Below, piece by piece: positions 24,165-31,584 of a stretch of 64,000 nucleotides of DNA (the stretch's first letter is position 1; every line of letters begins with the position of its first letter). The notes under the pieces are model-generated. The model searched no databases and had not been told where the DNA came from. It was given only the letters and a program-made list of their open reading frames with translations. Made by a program: the position numbers and the translations under genes. The stretch is from Oscillospiraceae bacterium (GTDB lineage Bacteria > Bacillota > Clostridia > Oscillospirales > Ruminococcaceae): the NCBI GenBank assembly GCA_022768545.1, contig JALELV010000022.1, positions 1 to 64,000 on the forward strand, read 5' to 3'.

Positions 24165-25748
24165 ATGAGTGAACTTTATCATAATACCCCCAAAACCCCG
24201 GAGGAGGCTGCGGCTTTCGGCGGGGAACAGAACCGTCAGCCGGGCGCGGAGCAGGCGTCGAATCCCCAGCAGACCCAGCAGACCCAGCAGACCCAGGCGG
24301 GCCAGAGCGGATGGAATTACCAGTATCAGCCCCCCAAGACCGGGCCGCAGCAGGGTACCTGGAACGGCTACGGCGCCCCCCGTCAAAACTATCAGCAGCA
24401 GTATCAGCAGGGTGCCTGGAACGGCGCGTATAACGGCTACGGCACCCCCGTGCCGCCCCAGGCACCGAAGGCGGAGGAAAACTGGAATTTCCAGAGCTAC
24501 GATCATCTGGACGCGGCTAAAGGCGGAAAAGGCGGCCGCAAAAAGCACAGAGTTCTCAAAACCCTGGGCGCGGTGCTCTGTTGCGTCCTGGCGGTGTCCG
24601 TGATCGGTTTTGCGGGCTTTGGCGTTTACAGCTTTATCGCGGCGCCGGCGGCCGGCGGGGAAATATCCTCTTCGCAGCCGGCTCCCGAGCCTGGCACTTC
24701 GGAAGGTGTCCCGGCGGACGGTGCGGCAACGGACCCGGGCCTGGTGCTGGCGGATAAGCCGGAGACACAGGCCACCGCTTCTGCGGACGGGGAACTCACC
24801 ACGCCGGAGATCGCCAAAAAAGTGGCCCCCTCCGTAGTGGGCATCGTTCAGTACCAGAGCAACCAGCTCAGCGCCACCGGGGAGGGCTCCGGCATCATTC
24901 TCACTGCCGACGGCTACATTGTCACCAACGCCCATGTGATCAGCGGGGCGGACAGCATCAAGGTAGTGCTGAACAACGGCGACAACTACGAGGGCCGCAT
25001 TATCGGCTCCGACCCCAAGACCGATCTGGCTGTAATCAAGATCGACGCAGAAAACCTCACCTATGCGGAGTTGGGCGATTCCTCTGCCATGGAGGTGGGT
25101 GAGCGGGTGATCGCCATTGGCAACCCCGGCGGCCTTACCCTGGCAGGCTCTGTTACCCAGGGCATTGTCTCCGCGGTGGACCGCCCCGTACGGGTGACCG
25201 ACGGCTATACCATGAACTTTCTGCAGATCGACGCGGCCATCAACCCCGGGAACTCCGGCGGAGCCCTGGTCAACGCCTTTGGGCAGGTCGTCGGCATCAA
25301 CTCCCAGAAGATCGCCGCCACTGATTATGAAGGCATCGGCTTTGCCATTCCCACTGCGGAGGCAAAACCCATTATTGACGACCTGATCTCCCACGGGCGG
25401 GTGACCGGCCGCGTAAAGCTGGGCATCACCGCTTATGCCATCGATGAGTATGCCGCCCGCATGACCGGTCTCCCTGCGGGGATCCGGGTGGGGAGCACCG
25501 AGAGCGGCTCTGATGTCGCCGCCAAAGGGATCGTCCCGGGCGACATCATCACCGCCATCAACGGGGAGTCCATCGCGAGCTTTTCCGACGTGGCGGATGT
25601 GCTCAAGGGCTTTAAGCCCGGCGATATAGTCACGCTGGATGTCACCCGTATCAGCTCGGCCAGCACCCGGATGCAGACCTTCCAGGTACAGGTGGAGCTG
25701 ATGGAGGATACCGGAGAGGCGGTGGTGACCCCTCAGTACAACAACTAA
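24165..25748 (+). CDS. htrA: HtrA/DegP-type membrane serine protease
   Basis: The 527-residue protein has a Gln/Asn/Tyr-rich cytoplasmic N-terminus (about 1-125), one transmembrane helix (about 131-152), an acidic/Pro linker and a trypsin-like protease domain with catalytic H257 (TNAHV), D287 (KTDLAV) and S364 (GNSGGALV). A single C-terminal PDZ domain (about 420-515) completes it. Such proteases degrade or refold damaged proteins outside the membrane. The ATG has AGGAGG nine bases upstream. It follows the two-component genes, whose system could regulate it, as CssRS does for htrA in Bacillus; that link is inference. Confidence 0.93.
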   Translation: MSELYHNTPKTPEEAAAFGGEQNRQPGAEQASNPQQTQQTQQTQAGQSGWNYQYQPPKTGPQQGTWNGYGAPRQNYQQQYQQGAWNGAYNGYGTPVPPQAPKAEENWNFQSYDHLDAAKGGKGGRKKHRVLKTLGAVLCCVLAVSVIGFAGFGVYSFIAAPAAGGEISSSQPAPEPGTSEGVPADGAATDPGLVLADKPETQATASADGELTTPEIAKKVAPSVVGIVQYQSNQLSATGEGSGIILTADGYIVTNAHVISGADSIKVVLNNGDNYEGRIIGSDPKTDLAVIKIDAENLTYAELGDSSAMEVGERVIAIGNPGGLTLAGSVTQGIVSAVDRPVRVTDGYTMNFLQIDAAINPGNSGGALVNAFGQVVGINSQKIAATDYEGIGFAIPTAEAKPIIDDLISHGRVTGRVKLGITAYAIDEYAARMTGLPAGIRVGSTESGSDVAAKGIVPGDIITAINGESIASFSDVADVLKGFKPGDIVTLDVTRISSASTRMQTFQVQVELMEDTGEAVVTPQYNN

Positions 25749-25773
25749 AAAGTACTTTGTTTTCAAGCTTTCA

Positions 25774-25818
25774 AAAAGGCGTCAGAGCCCGGCGGTCTGC
25801 CGGCCCGGCGCCTTTTCC
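25774..25818 (+). terminator. htrA terminator
   Basis: Outer stem AAAAGGCG with CGCCTTTT (25774-25781 and 25809-25816) encloses an inner stem CCGGC/GCCGG. The 3' arm ends in TTTT. Confidence 0.65.
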
Positions 25819-25930
25819 CTTTGCGGCGGAGCGCCGGCTCCTCTGTGTGGGGCAGCGCCGCCTGCGCCTTTTACAGAAAAGGCACAGACGGAACAATGTA
25901 AGGAAAACAGGGGCGGCAGAGGAAAAAGCC

Positions 25931-25959
25931 TTGTATCTTTTCCACGCTTATACTAAAAT
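25931..25959 (+). promoter_or_regulatory. Promoter of the AEC permease gene
   Basis: TTGTAT, a 17-base spacer and TAAAAT, about 57 bases upstream of the ATG. Confidence 0.6.
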
Positions 25960-26015
25960 AAAGGCATTACGGCTCTGCCCGGCTGCGGACGGGGCCTGTG
26001 GAGAGGGTAAGTGCT

Positions 26016-26966
26016 ATGGAACTGTCTTTGATCGTGCTGGGCCGGGTGCTCGTGATGTTCGGGCTCATGCTGGTGGGTATTGGATACGCCAAGTGGAAAA
26101 AGCTTACGCCGGATCAGACCGGGCGTATTTCGGACCTTTTGCTTACCATCGTAGTGCCCTGTATGCTGGTGGATTCCTTTCAGATCCCCTATGACAGCGA
26201 GGCCGCCCGGGACCTGCTTTTTTCCGCGGGCCTCGCGGTGTTTGCCAGTATCCTCTCCATTTTGCTGACGCACTTTATCTTTACCCGAAAAAACCCGGGC
26301 CCGGAGGGCCGGGTGGGGCGCTTCGGCATGGCCTTTGGGAATGTAGGCTTTATCGGGGTGCCGCTGATCTCCGGGGTGTTTGGGGATGAAGCGATCATAT
26401 TTGCGGCGGCCTACATGGTGGCCTTCAATATTTTTTCCTGGACCTACGGCGTCGTGGTGCTCAAGGGCTCGGCCAGGGCGCTTTCCTTCCGGCAGGCCGT
26501 TCTGAACCCCGGCGTTATCGGGACCGTCGTGGCTGTTCCCCTCTTTGCCTTCGGCATCATGCTGCCCGACGCGGTGGGGACGGTCGTCCGCTACATCGGC
26601 AGTATGCAGACGCCGCTGGCCATGTTGGTCTGCGGGTTTTTCCTCTCAAAGGTGGATTTCCGGAAGATCTTTACCGGGCGCATTCTGTATATTTCCTTTG
26701 TCCGGCTGCTGGCCATTCCTCTTGTGACCCTGGGGGTCTACTGGCTTGCGGGCGCCCATACCTGGATGCCCTCGGGGGAATACCTGCTCATCATCAATCT
26801 TATTGCATCGGCCTGCCCCAGTGCCATCACCACCAGCCTGATGGCGGACCGCTTTGGTCTGGACGGTGAATACGGCGCCAAGATCGTGGCGGTGACCACC
26901 CTTTGCAGCATTATCACGGTGCCGCTGCTGGTCTACCTTTCTCAAATGGCCTTCGGAGTGCTGTAA
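26016..26966 (+). CDS. AEC family transporter
   Basis: The 316-residue protein has ten predicted transmembrane helices in two five-helix halves, as in auxin efflux carrier (AEC) transporters. Bacterial members export or take up organic acids such as malate. Conserved features include FGNVGFIGVPL in the first half and ACPSAITTSLMADRFG in the second. The ATG at 26016 has GAGAGGG nine bases upstream and is preferred over the GTG at 25998. It is a single-gene unit with a promoter and terminator. Confidence 0.88.
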   Translation: MELSLIVLGRVLVMFGLMLVGIGYAKWKKLTPDQTGRISDLLLTIVVPCMLVDSFQIPYDSEAARDLLFSAGLAVFASILSILLTHFIFTRKNPGPEGRVGRFGMAFGNVGFIGVPLISGVFGDEAIIFAAAYMVAFNIFSWTYGVVVLKGSARALSFRQAVLNPGVIGTVVAVPLFAFGIMLPDAVGTVVRYIGSMQTPLAMLVCGFFLSKVDFRKIFTGRILYISFVRLLAIPLVTLGVYWLAGAHTWMPSGEYLLIINLIASACPSAITTSLMADRFGLDGEYGAKIVAVTTLCSIITVPLLVYLSQMAFGVL

Positions 26967-26981
26967 GGGCTCTTTGCACCT

Positions 26982-27014
26982 CCCCGTCGTCTGTCCGGAC
27001 GGCGGGGATTTTTT
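26982..27014 (+). terminator. Terminator of the AEC gene
   Basis: CCCCGTCGTC (26982-26991) pairs with GACGGCGGGG (26998-27007) with one wobble, followed by ATTTTTT. Confidence 0.87.
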
Positions 27015-27397
27015 ATCCGATGCGCCGGGGGCGCTGAAAAAATTTTCAAAGAAAAAAGCGGGGAGCCCCGCCCGCCCGGAGCCGAAGCAGGGGGAAAAGC
27101 AGATTTTTAAAAAATACCGCGTCTGAGGCAGGGGAAGGAGCTGTGACAGGGCGGGGATGGCACACATAAGATGGGAAAGAGCGGAAAACAAGCGCACCGC
27201 TGGGGAAAGGGTGGCGCGGGGGCACCGCGCCCTCAGAACAGCCCGATCCGGTTCCCGGGCGCATTCAATAGGGGGGGGAGCCCGGCCCTGTCCGGCCGGG
27301 CTTCACTCCCGCTTTCCGTTCCGGAAGCCCGTAAAAGCCCCGGAGCAGATGGCATAGAGGGCGCATATTGCCAATTTGTGAATTTATGGCGATTTAA
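27015..27397. other. Intergenic stretch without recognisable gene
   Basis: I see no convincing coding region or known RNA family in this roughly 380-base GC-rich gap. It contains a 9-bp hairpin (AGCCCGGCC...GGCCGGGCT, 27279-27302) lacking a T-tail. Short open frames exist on both strands but have no good ribosome site or recognisable product. A decayed gene or an unannotated RNA cannot be excluded. Confidence 0.5.
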
Positions 27398-27426
27398 TTG
27401 ACCTTTTCGGGGGATTCGTTTACAAT
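27398..27426 (+). promoter_or_regulatory. Promoter of the rpe-rnf operon
   Basis: TTGACC (27398-27403), a 17-base spacer and TACAAT (27421-27426). It is the only clear promoter upstream of rpe and the Rnf-like genes, which follow with minimal gaps. Confidence 0.82.
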
Positions 27427-27540
27427 AAATAAGATGAAAATGTGAAATTGCGTCGTTTTTTGCGGCTGCAGTGTCTGCCCGGGGCGGTTTGAGCTCTGGA
27501 AGGGCGTTAAGGACTCAAGTTGGAAAAGGAGCATGCTGTT

Positions 27541-28233
27541 TTGATTAAAATATCGCCATCGGTGCTGGCGGCGGATTTTTCCGTTTTGCGCCGGGAAGTA
27601 CAGGACATGGAGCGGGCGGGGGTCTCGATGATCCATCTGGACGTGATGGATGGGCATTTTGTTCCGAACCTCAGCTTTGGAGCACCAGTGATCCGGTCAC
27701 TCAGGCCGCACAGCGGTCTTGTTTTTGATGTGCATCTGATGATCTCGGACCCGCTTCGCTATGTGGAGGACTATGCCGCCGCAGGGGCGGACATCATCAC
27801 CTTTCATTTGGAATCGGACAGCGGCCCTGCAGAGACGATCCGGAAGATCAAGGGCCTTGGCAAGAAGGCGGGCCTTGCCCTGAAGCCCGCTACGCCCTGG
27901 CAGGAAGCGCTGCCCTATCTGGATGAGCTGGACATGGCGGTGGTCATGACGGTGGAGCCCGGCTTTGGCGGGCAGAAATTTATGGCAGACATGATGCCGA
28001 AGGTAAAGGCCCTCCGTGAGGAGGCCGTAAAACGCGGCCTGCCGCTGGATATTTTAGTGGACGGGGGCATCGCCCCCGGCACGGCTGCCCAGGCGGTGGA
28101 AAACGGCGCCAATGTACTGGTGGCCGGGTCCGCCCTGTTTGGCAGGCCCGATTATTCCGCCGCGGTGCGGGAGCTTTTGCAGGCGGCGCAGCCGGGCGCG
28201 GCCGGGGGGAGAGGTCAGACAGAGAAAGAGTAG
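27541..28233 (+). CDS. rpe: Ribulose-phosphate 3-epimerase
   Basis: The 230-residue TIM-barrel enzyme interconverts ribulose-5-phosphate and xylulose-5-phosphate in the pentose phosphate pathway. Hallmarks are ISPSVLAADF, HLDVMDGHFVPN (metal ligands and catalytic D), VHLMI, VEPGFGGQKF and LVDGGI (catalytic D). The TTG at 27541 was chosen because AAAGGAG lies nine bases upstream and it yields the standard MIKISPS start; a TTG at 27520 would place the ribosome site inside the gene. It is the first gene of the operon that continues into the Rnf-like genes eight bases later. Confidence 0.95.
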   Translation: MIKISPSVLAADFSVLRREVQDMERAGVSMIHLDVMDGHFVPNLSFGAPVIRSLRPHSGLVFDVHLMISDPLRYVEDYAAAGADIITFHLESDSGPAETIRKIKGLGKKAGLALKPATPWQEALPYLDELDMAVVMTVEPGFGGQKFMADMMPKVKALREEAVKRGLPLDILVDGGIAPGTAAQAVENGANVLVAGSALFGRPDYSAAVRELLQAAQPGAAGGRGQTEKE

Positions 28234-28241
28234 GTGATACC

Positions 28242-29315
28242 ATGCCGGGAATATTGACCCGAGGCATTATATTGGAACAATACAAGGAGCCGGCTTTGAA
28301 CCGGCCGGTGAGGGAGTTTTTCAGCTCCAGCTACCCCGGGATGCTGTTTGAAAGCAGCCTGCCCCGGGAGGCGGAGGAGCTCGGACCGGAGAATATCATC
28401 CGTCTGGCGGAGCTTGCGGGCATTGTGGACGAGCGGGACGGAGAGCCCTTGTATCGGAAGCTGCGTCAGGCGGCGGAGCAGAAGGTTCAGATCATTGTGG
28501 CCGACGCCATTGACGACGAGCCCTATGTTTCCAGCCAGCTTGGCCCCATGCTGAAATGCTCGGAGGAGGCGGCCGCGGGGCTGCGCTTGGCGGTGAAGGC
28601 CGCCGGGGCCCAGAAGCCGTATTTCGCCGTCTATAAAAATATTACAGACCTGATGAACAAGATCCCCCGTACTCTGGAGGGGATCACAGTCAAGCGGATC
28701 CGGGGGAGATATCCGGCGGAGTTCCGCACCACCGACGATTTTGAACGGGGCACCTCCCTTGCGGTGCTGGGCGTCTGTTCGCTGATCCATCTCTGCCGGG
28801 CTGTTCGGGATCATCGGATCCAGTCCACCTGCTTTGTGACGGTGGCGGGCAACTGCGTGGCAAACCCCATGAACCTGGAGGCTTCCGTGGGGATGACAGT
28901 GGCCCAGCTGCTGGAGCGCTGCGGCCTGGCGGACGACCCGGGCCGGGTGATCGTAGGGGGGCCCATGACGGGGGTGGCCTGCCGGGATACCGAGGCGACG
29001 GTGATCTCCGCCGGGACCAGAGCAGTGCTGGCCTTTAGGGAGGACACAAAGGATCGGCGTTACCAGTGCATCGGCTGCGGAAAATGTGTGGAGTGCTGTC
29101 CGGAAAATCTGACTCCCTTTTACATCAACAAATATATTGAAAAAGGCCGTATGGAAATGCTGGATTTTTATGAGATCGACCGCTGCATCAGCTGTGGGAC
29201 ATGCTCTTATGTCTGCCCGGCAAAGCTGGACATTGCGGACAACATCAAGGCGGCCAAGGCCGCCAGAAGGAAAAATACGACAGGGGGGGCTGGGCGATGC
29301 AAGATAAAGAGCTGA
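28242..29315 (+). CDS. RnfC-like protein, truncated and lacking the flavin/NADH motif
   Basis: The 357-residue protein aligns to the C-terminal three quarters of RnfC. Recognisable blocks are DDEPY (RnfC ECEPY), VTVAGNCVANPMN, VIVGGPMTG, and two intact ferredoxin-type 4Fe-4S motifs (CIGCGKCVECCP from C276, CISCGTCSYVCP from C315). The usual N-terminal barrel-sandwich domain is absent. The GxGGAGFPT glycine loop that binds flavin/NADH is replaced by AGIVDERDGEPLY (residues 59-71). The YPxGGxK segment is also lost. Electron entry from NADH is therefore doubtful. It overlaps rnfD by 19 bases. Confidence 0.82.
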   Translation: MPGILTRGIILEQYKEPALNRPVREFFSSSYPGMLFESSLPREAEELGPENIIRLAELAGIVDERDGEPLYRKLRQAAEQKVQIIVADAIDDEPYVSSQLGPMLKCSEEAAAGLRLAVKAAGAQKPYFAVYKNITDLMNKIPRTLEGITVKRIRGRYPAEFRTTDDFERGTSLAVLGVCSLIHLCRAVRDHRIQSTCFVTVAGNCVANPMNLEASVGMTVAQLLERCGLADDPGRVIVGGPMTGVACRDTEATVISAGTRAVLAFREDTKDRRYQCIGCGKCVECCPENLTPFYINKYIEKGRMEMLDFYEIDRCISCGTCSYVCPAKLDIADNIKAAKAARRKNTTGGAGRCKIKS

Positions 29316-30310
29316 AGGCTCCTCATATCCGGATGCGGGAATCCGCCCGGTCCGCCATGCTGGACGTGGTGATCGCGCTGCTGCCGCTTTACTTTATGGC
29401 CGCGTATTTTTACGGGATGCGGGCGGTGGCTTTGGGGGCGGTGTCCGCGGCCTCCGCGGTGGCTGCAGACATGCTCTGTGTGCTGGTCTCCGGCCGGCTG
29501 CCTAACCTGCGGGATCTTTCCGCTCTGGTCACCGGGCTTCTTCTGCCGTTGATGCTTCCCGCCTCCATTCCCTATTACGTGGTGATTACAGCGGCGGTGT
29601 TCGCCATCGCGGTGGTTAAGCATCCTTTTGGCGGGGTGGGGCAGAATATCTTTAACCCTGCGGCGGGTGGCTTTGCCTTTATCAGTGTGTGCTGGCCATC
29701 CCTGGTGTTTTCTTATCCGCAGCCCATGTTTCCGCTGCCCATTGCGGGGGAGCTCACTGCACGGCTGGCGGAGAGCCCCGCCCATGCCCTGATGCTGGGT
29801 GCGGTGCCTACGATCGACACGCTGGACCTGGTGCTGGGAAGGTTTGCAGGGCCCATGGGGGTCACCAACATTCTGGTGCTGGGCACCTGCTTTATCTACC
29901 TGCTGTTTCGAAAGGTGATCTCCTGGCAGGCCCCGGTAGCTTTTTTGGCCGCGGCCGCGGCCACGGCGTATTTTTCTCCCCGTATTCCCGCCTCCCGGTG
30001 GGAGTCGGTGGTGTTTGAACTGCTCTCCGGGACCCTTGTGTTTGCGGGGGTGTTCCTTCTGGGAGACCCGGTGACCTCCCCCAAACGGGGGCTTTCCCGG
30101 TTTTTATACGGCGCGCTGGCGGGCGGGGCTACCATGCTGTTCCGCTACTGCGGCGGGTTTGAGCAGGCGGCGGCCTTTGCGCTGCTGCTGGTAAACAGCT
30201 TTACCCTGCTGATCGATCATGAGGCAGAGAGACTTTTCAGAATTGTAAGGAGGGGTATCCTTGGCTTCAGAGCGTACCGCCGCAGCCGGCGGATTGTTAA
30301 AAAGGTGTAA
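29297..30310 (+). CDS. RnfD-like membrane protein without the FMN-attachment motif
   Basis: The 337-residue protein has about nine to ten transmembrane helices and the RnfD/NqrB family block HPFGGVGQNIFNPAAGGFAF (about residues 109-128), plus LGDPVTSPKRG and the C-terminal LLVNSFTLLIDHEAER. In ordinary RnfD an S-x-A-T motif carries covalently bound FMN. The corresponding region here reads LGAVPTID (167-174), without that pattern. The start is an ATG inside the end of the rnfC-like gene. The usual next gene, rnfG, is missing; the rnfE-like gene overlaps instead. Confidence 0.82.
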   Translation: MQDKELKAPHIRMRESARSAMLDVVIALLPLYFMAAYFYGMRAVALGAVSAASAVAADMLCVLVSGRLPNLRDLSALVTGLLLPLMLPASIPYYVVITAAVFAIAVVKHPFGGVGQNIFNPAAGGFAFISVCWPSLVFSYPQPMFPLPIAGELTARLAESPAHALMLGAVPTIDTLDLVLGRFAGPMGVTNILVLGTCFIYLLFRKVISWQAPVAFLAAAAATAYFSPRIPASRWESVVFELLSGTLVFAGVFLLGDPVTSPKRGLSRFLYGALAGGATMLFRYCGGFEQAAAFALLLVNSFTLLIDHEAERLFRIVRRGILGFRAYRRSRRIVKKV

Positions 30311-30905
30311 ACAGGCCCTGGCGGAGAACCCCGTCCTTTTTGGGGGGCTTGCCCTGGCGCCGGTGGTGATGGTGGCTACCACGGTCAAAAATGCCGTGGC
30401 GCTGATGATCGTCATGGCTTGTACGCTGGTCCCCGTCATGCTGCTGGAGGCGGTGCTGGCAAGGTATCTGCCCATGGTGCCCGATTTTGCGAGGATGGCG
30501 CTCTGCGCTGTTTTTGCCGCGGCCATGCTGATGCCGGCCAGACTGGCGGTAGCCCCTCTGGCACAGAATATATTCGACTCCCTCGGCATGTACTTTGCCC
30601 TGACTGGGGTGAGCGCGCTGATGTTTCTGCACAGCCCCGGCAGAGAGCCGGAGGGCCCGCGCTTTGCGGTGACAGACGCCGTCTGCGGGACTCTGGGCTT
30701 TGCACTGGCGGTGTTTTTGACAGGTGCGGTGCGGGAGGCGCTCTCGCTTGGCACCTTCTGGGGGGTTCCCCTGGGCTTTTCCGTGAAATTTCCCGCCATG
30801 GCCATGCCCTTTGCGGGCTTCTTCACAGCGGCGTTCTGGGCGGCGGCCTGGAACAGCCTGTCCCGGCTGATCGGCCGGATGGGCGGCGGAAGGGAGGTAG
30901 AATAG
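30261..30905 (+). CDS. RnfE-like membrane protein lacking the Fe-S cysteines
   Basis: The 214-residue protein has six predicted transmembrane helices and aligns with RnfE/NqrD throughout, for example AENPVLFGGLALAPVVMVATT and GAVREALSLGTFWG. In working Rnf/Nqr a conserved LGxCP half-helix cysteine and a TNC cysteine ligate the intramembrane 2Fe-2S cluster. Here those positions are A33 (LALAP) and about A119 (SLGMYFALTGVSA). The TTG start has a perfect AAGGAGGGG five bases upstream and overlaps the end of the rnfD-like gene by 50 bases. The frame is intact over its full length. Confidence 0.8.
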   Translation: MASERTAAAGGLLKRCKQALAENPVLFGGLALAPVVMVATTVKNAVALMIVMACTLVPVMLLEAVLARYLPMVPDFARMALCAVFAAAMLMPARLAVAPLAQNIFDSLGMYFALTGVSALMFLHSPGREPEGPRFAVTDAVCGTLGFALAVFLTGAVREALSLGTFWGVPLGFSVKFPAMAMPFAGFFTAAFWAAAWNSLSRLIGRMGGGREVE

Positions 30906-30907
30906 GG

Positions 30908-31495
30908 ATGACTTCGTTTTTGCTGGTGGCCGCCGTTGCGGTCTTTTTGGAAAACGCATTGTTTGCCCGGGCGCTGGATATCAGTGTCCTTCTTCCTGCT
31001 CTTCACAGCCGCAGGACGATCTGGATCTATGGCCTTGCCGTTACCCTCTCCAGCTCCGCGGCGGGCGGGGTGGCCTGGGGGCTGCACAGCCTTCTGCAGG
31101 GCGGGGGATGGTATGCCTCTTACGGGCAGCCATTTTTGTTCCTCACGGCGCAGGCGTTTCTGTATGCGGTGGTGTGCGCCGGGCTGCGTGCTTACAAAAA
31201 AGAACTTTACCGCGCCATCCGGGTGCCGCTGACCATTTCCTTCTTTAACTGTGCCGCGCTGGGCTCCATGTTTTTGGCGGTGTATAAAGCCGGAAGCTTC
31301 TGGGGCGCGGTGGGAACAGGGGCCGGGGTGGGCGTTGGGTTTTTGCTGGCGTGTGCGCTGGTGCGGGTGGAGGAGGGGCGCCTTGCCATCTGCAATGTGC
31401 CCAGAGCTTTTCAGGGGCTTCCCATCCGCCTGATGTATATCGGCCTGCTGGCGCTTGCCACCTACGGCCTGATCGGGCATCAGCTTCCTGTTTGA
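30908..31495 (+). CDS. RnfA-like membrane protein with one of two Fe-S cysteines
   Basis: The 195-residue protein aligns with RnfA/RsxA (six helices). The second cluster cysteine is kept in FFNCAALG (C115, compare TNCAVLG). The C-terminal RLAICNVPRAFQGLPI matches RLAVADVPAPFRGNAI of E. coli RsxA. The first cysteine, normally in GLCPFMGVS, is replaced by DISVLLPAL (S26). Three of the four ligands of the shared RnfA/RnfE cluster are therefore lost. It starts two bases after the rnfE-like stop. rnfB, usually next, is absent. Confidence 0.82.
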   Translation: MTSFLLVAAVAVFLENALFARALDISVLLPALHSRRTIWIYGLAVTLSSSAAGGVAWGLHSLLQGGGWYASYGQPFLFLTAQAFLYAVVCAGLRAYKKELYRAIRVPLTISFFNCAALGSMFLAVYKAGSFWGAVGTGAGVGVGFLLACALVRVEEGRLAICNVPRAFQGLPIRLMYIGLLALATYGLIGHQLPV

Positions 31496-31584
31496 CCGGC
31501 ATGAAAGGGCAGGGAGAGGACATACTATGACAGAGGTCCGGAGCTTTTCGGATGGCTTGACAGAATAAGGGGGCTGCAAAGGGG

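Noticed and set aside
24262-24298. CAG-rich tandem units, considered as a repeat element
   Set aside because: They encode the Gln/Thr-rich cytoplasmic tail of the HtrA-type protease in frame.
27015-27397. A riboswitch or housekeeping RNA upstream of rpe
   Set aside because: I looked for conserved blocks of cobalamin, TPP, 6S and RNase P RNAs and found none; the region also lies upstream of the rpe promoter.
27157-27401. Short frames in the 27.0-27.4 kb gap as genes
   Set aside because: Overlapping frames of low-complexity Arg/Gly/Pro translation without ribosome sites or family similarity.
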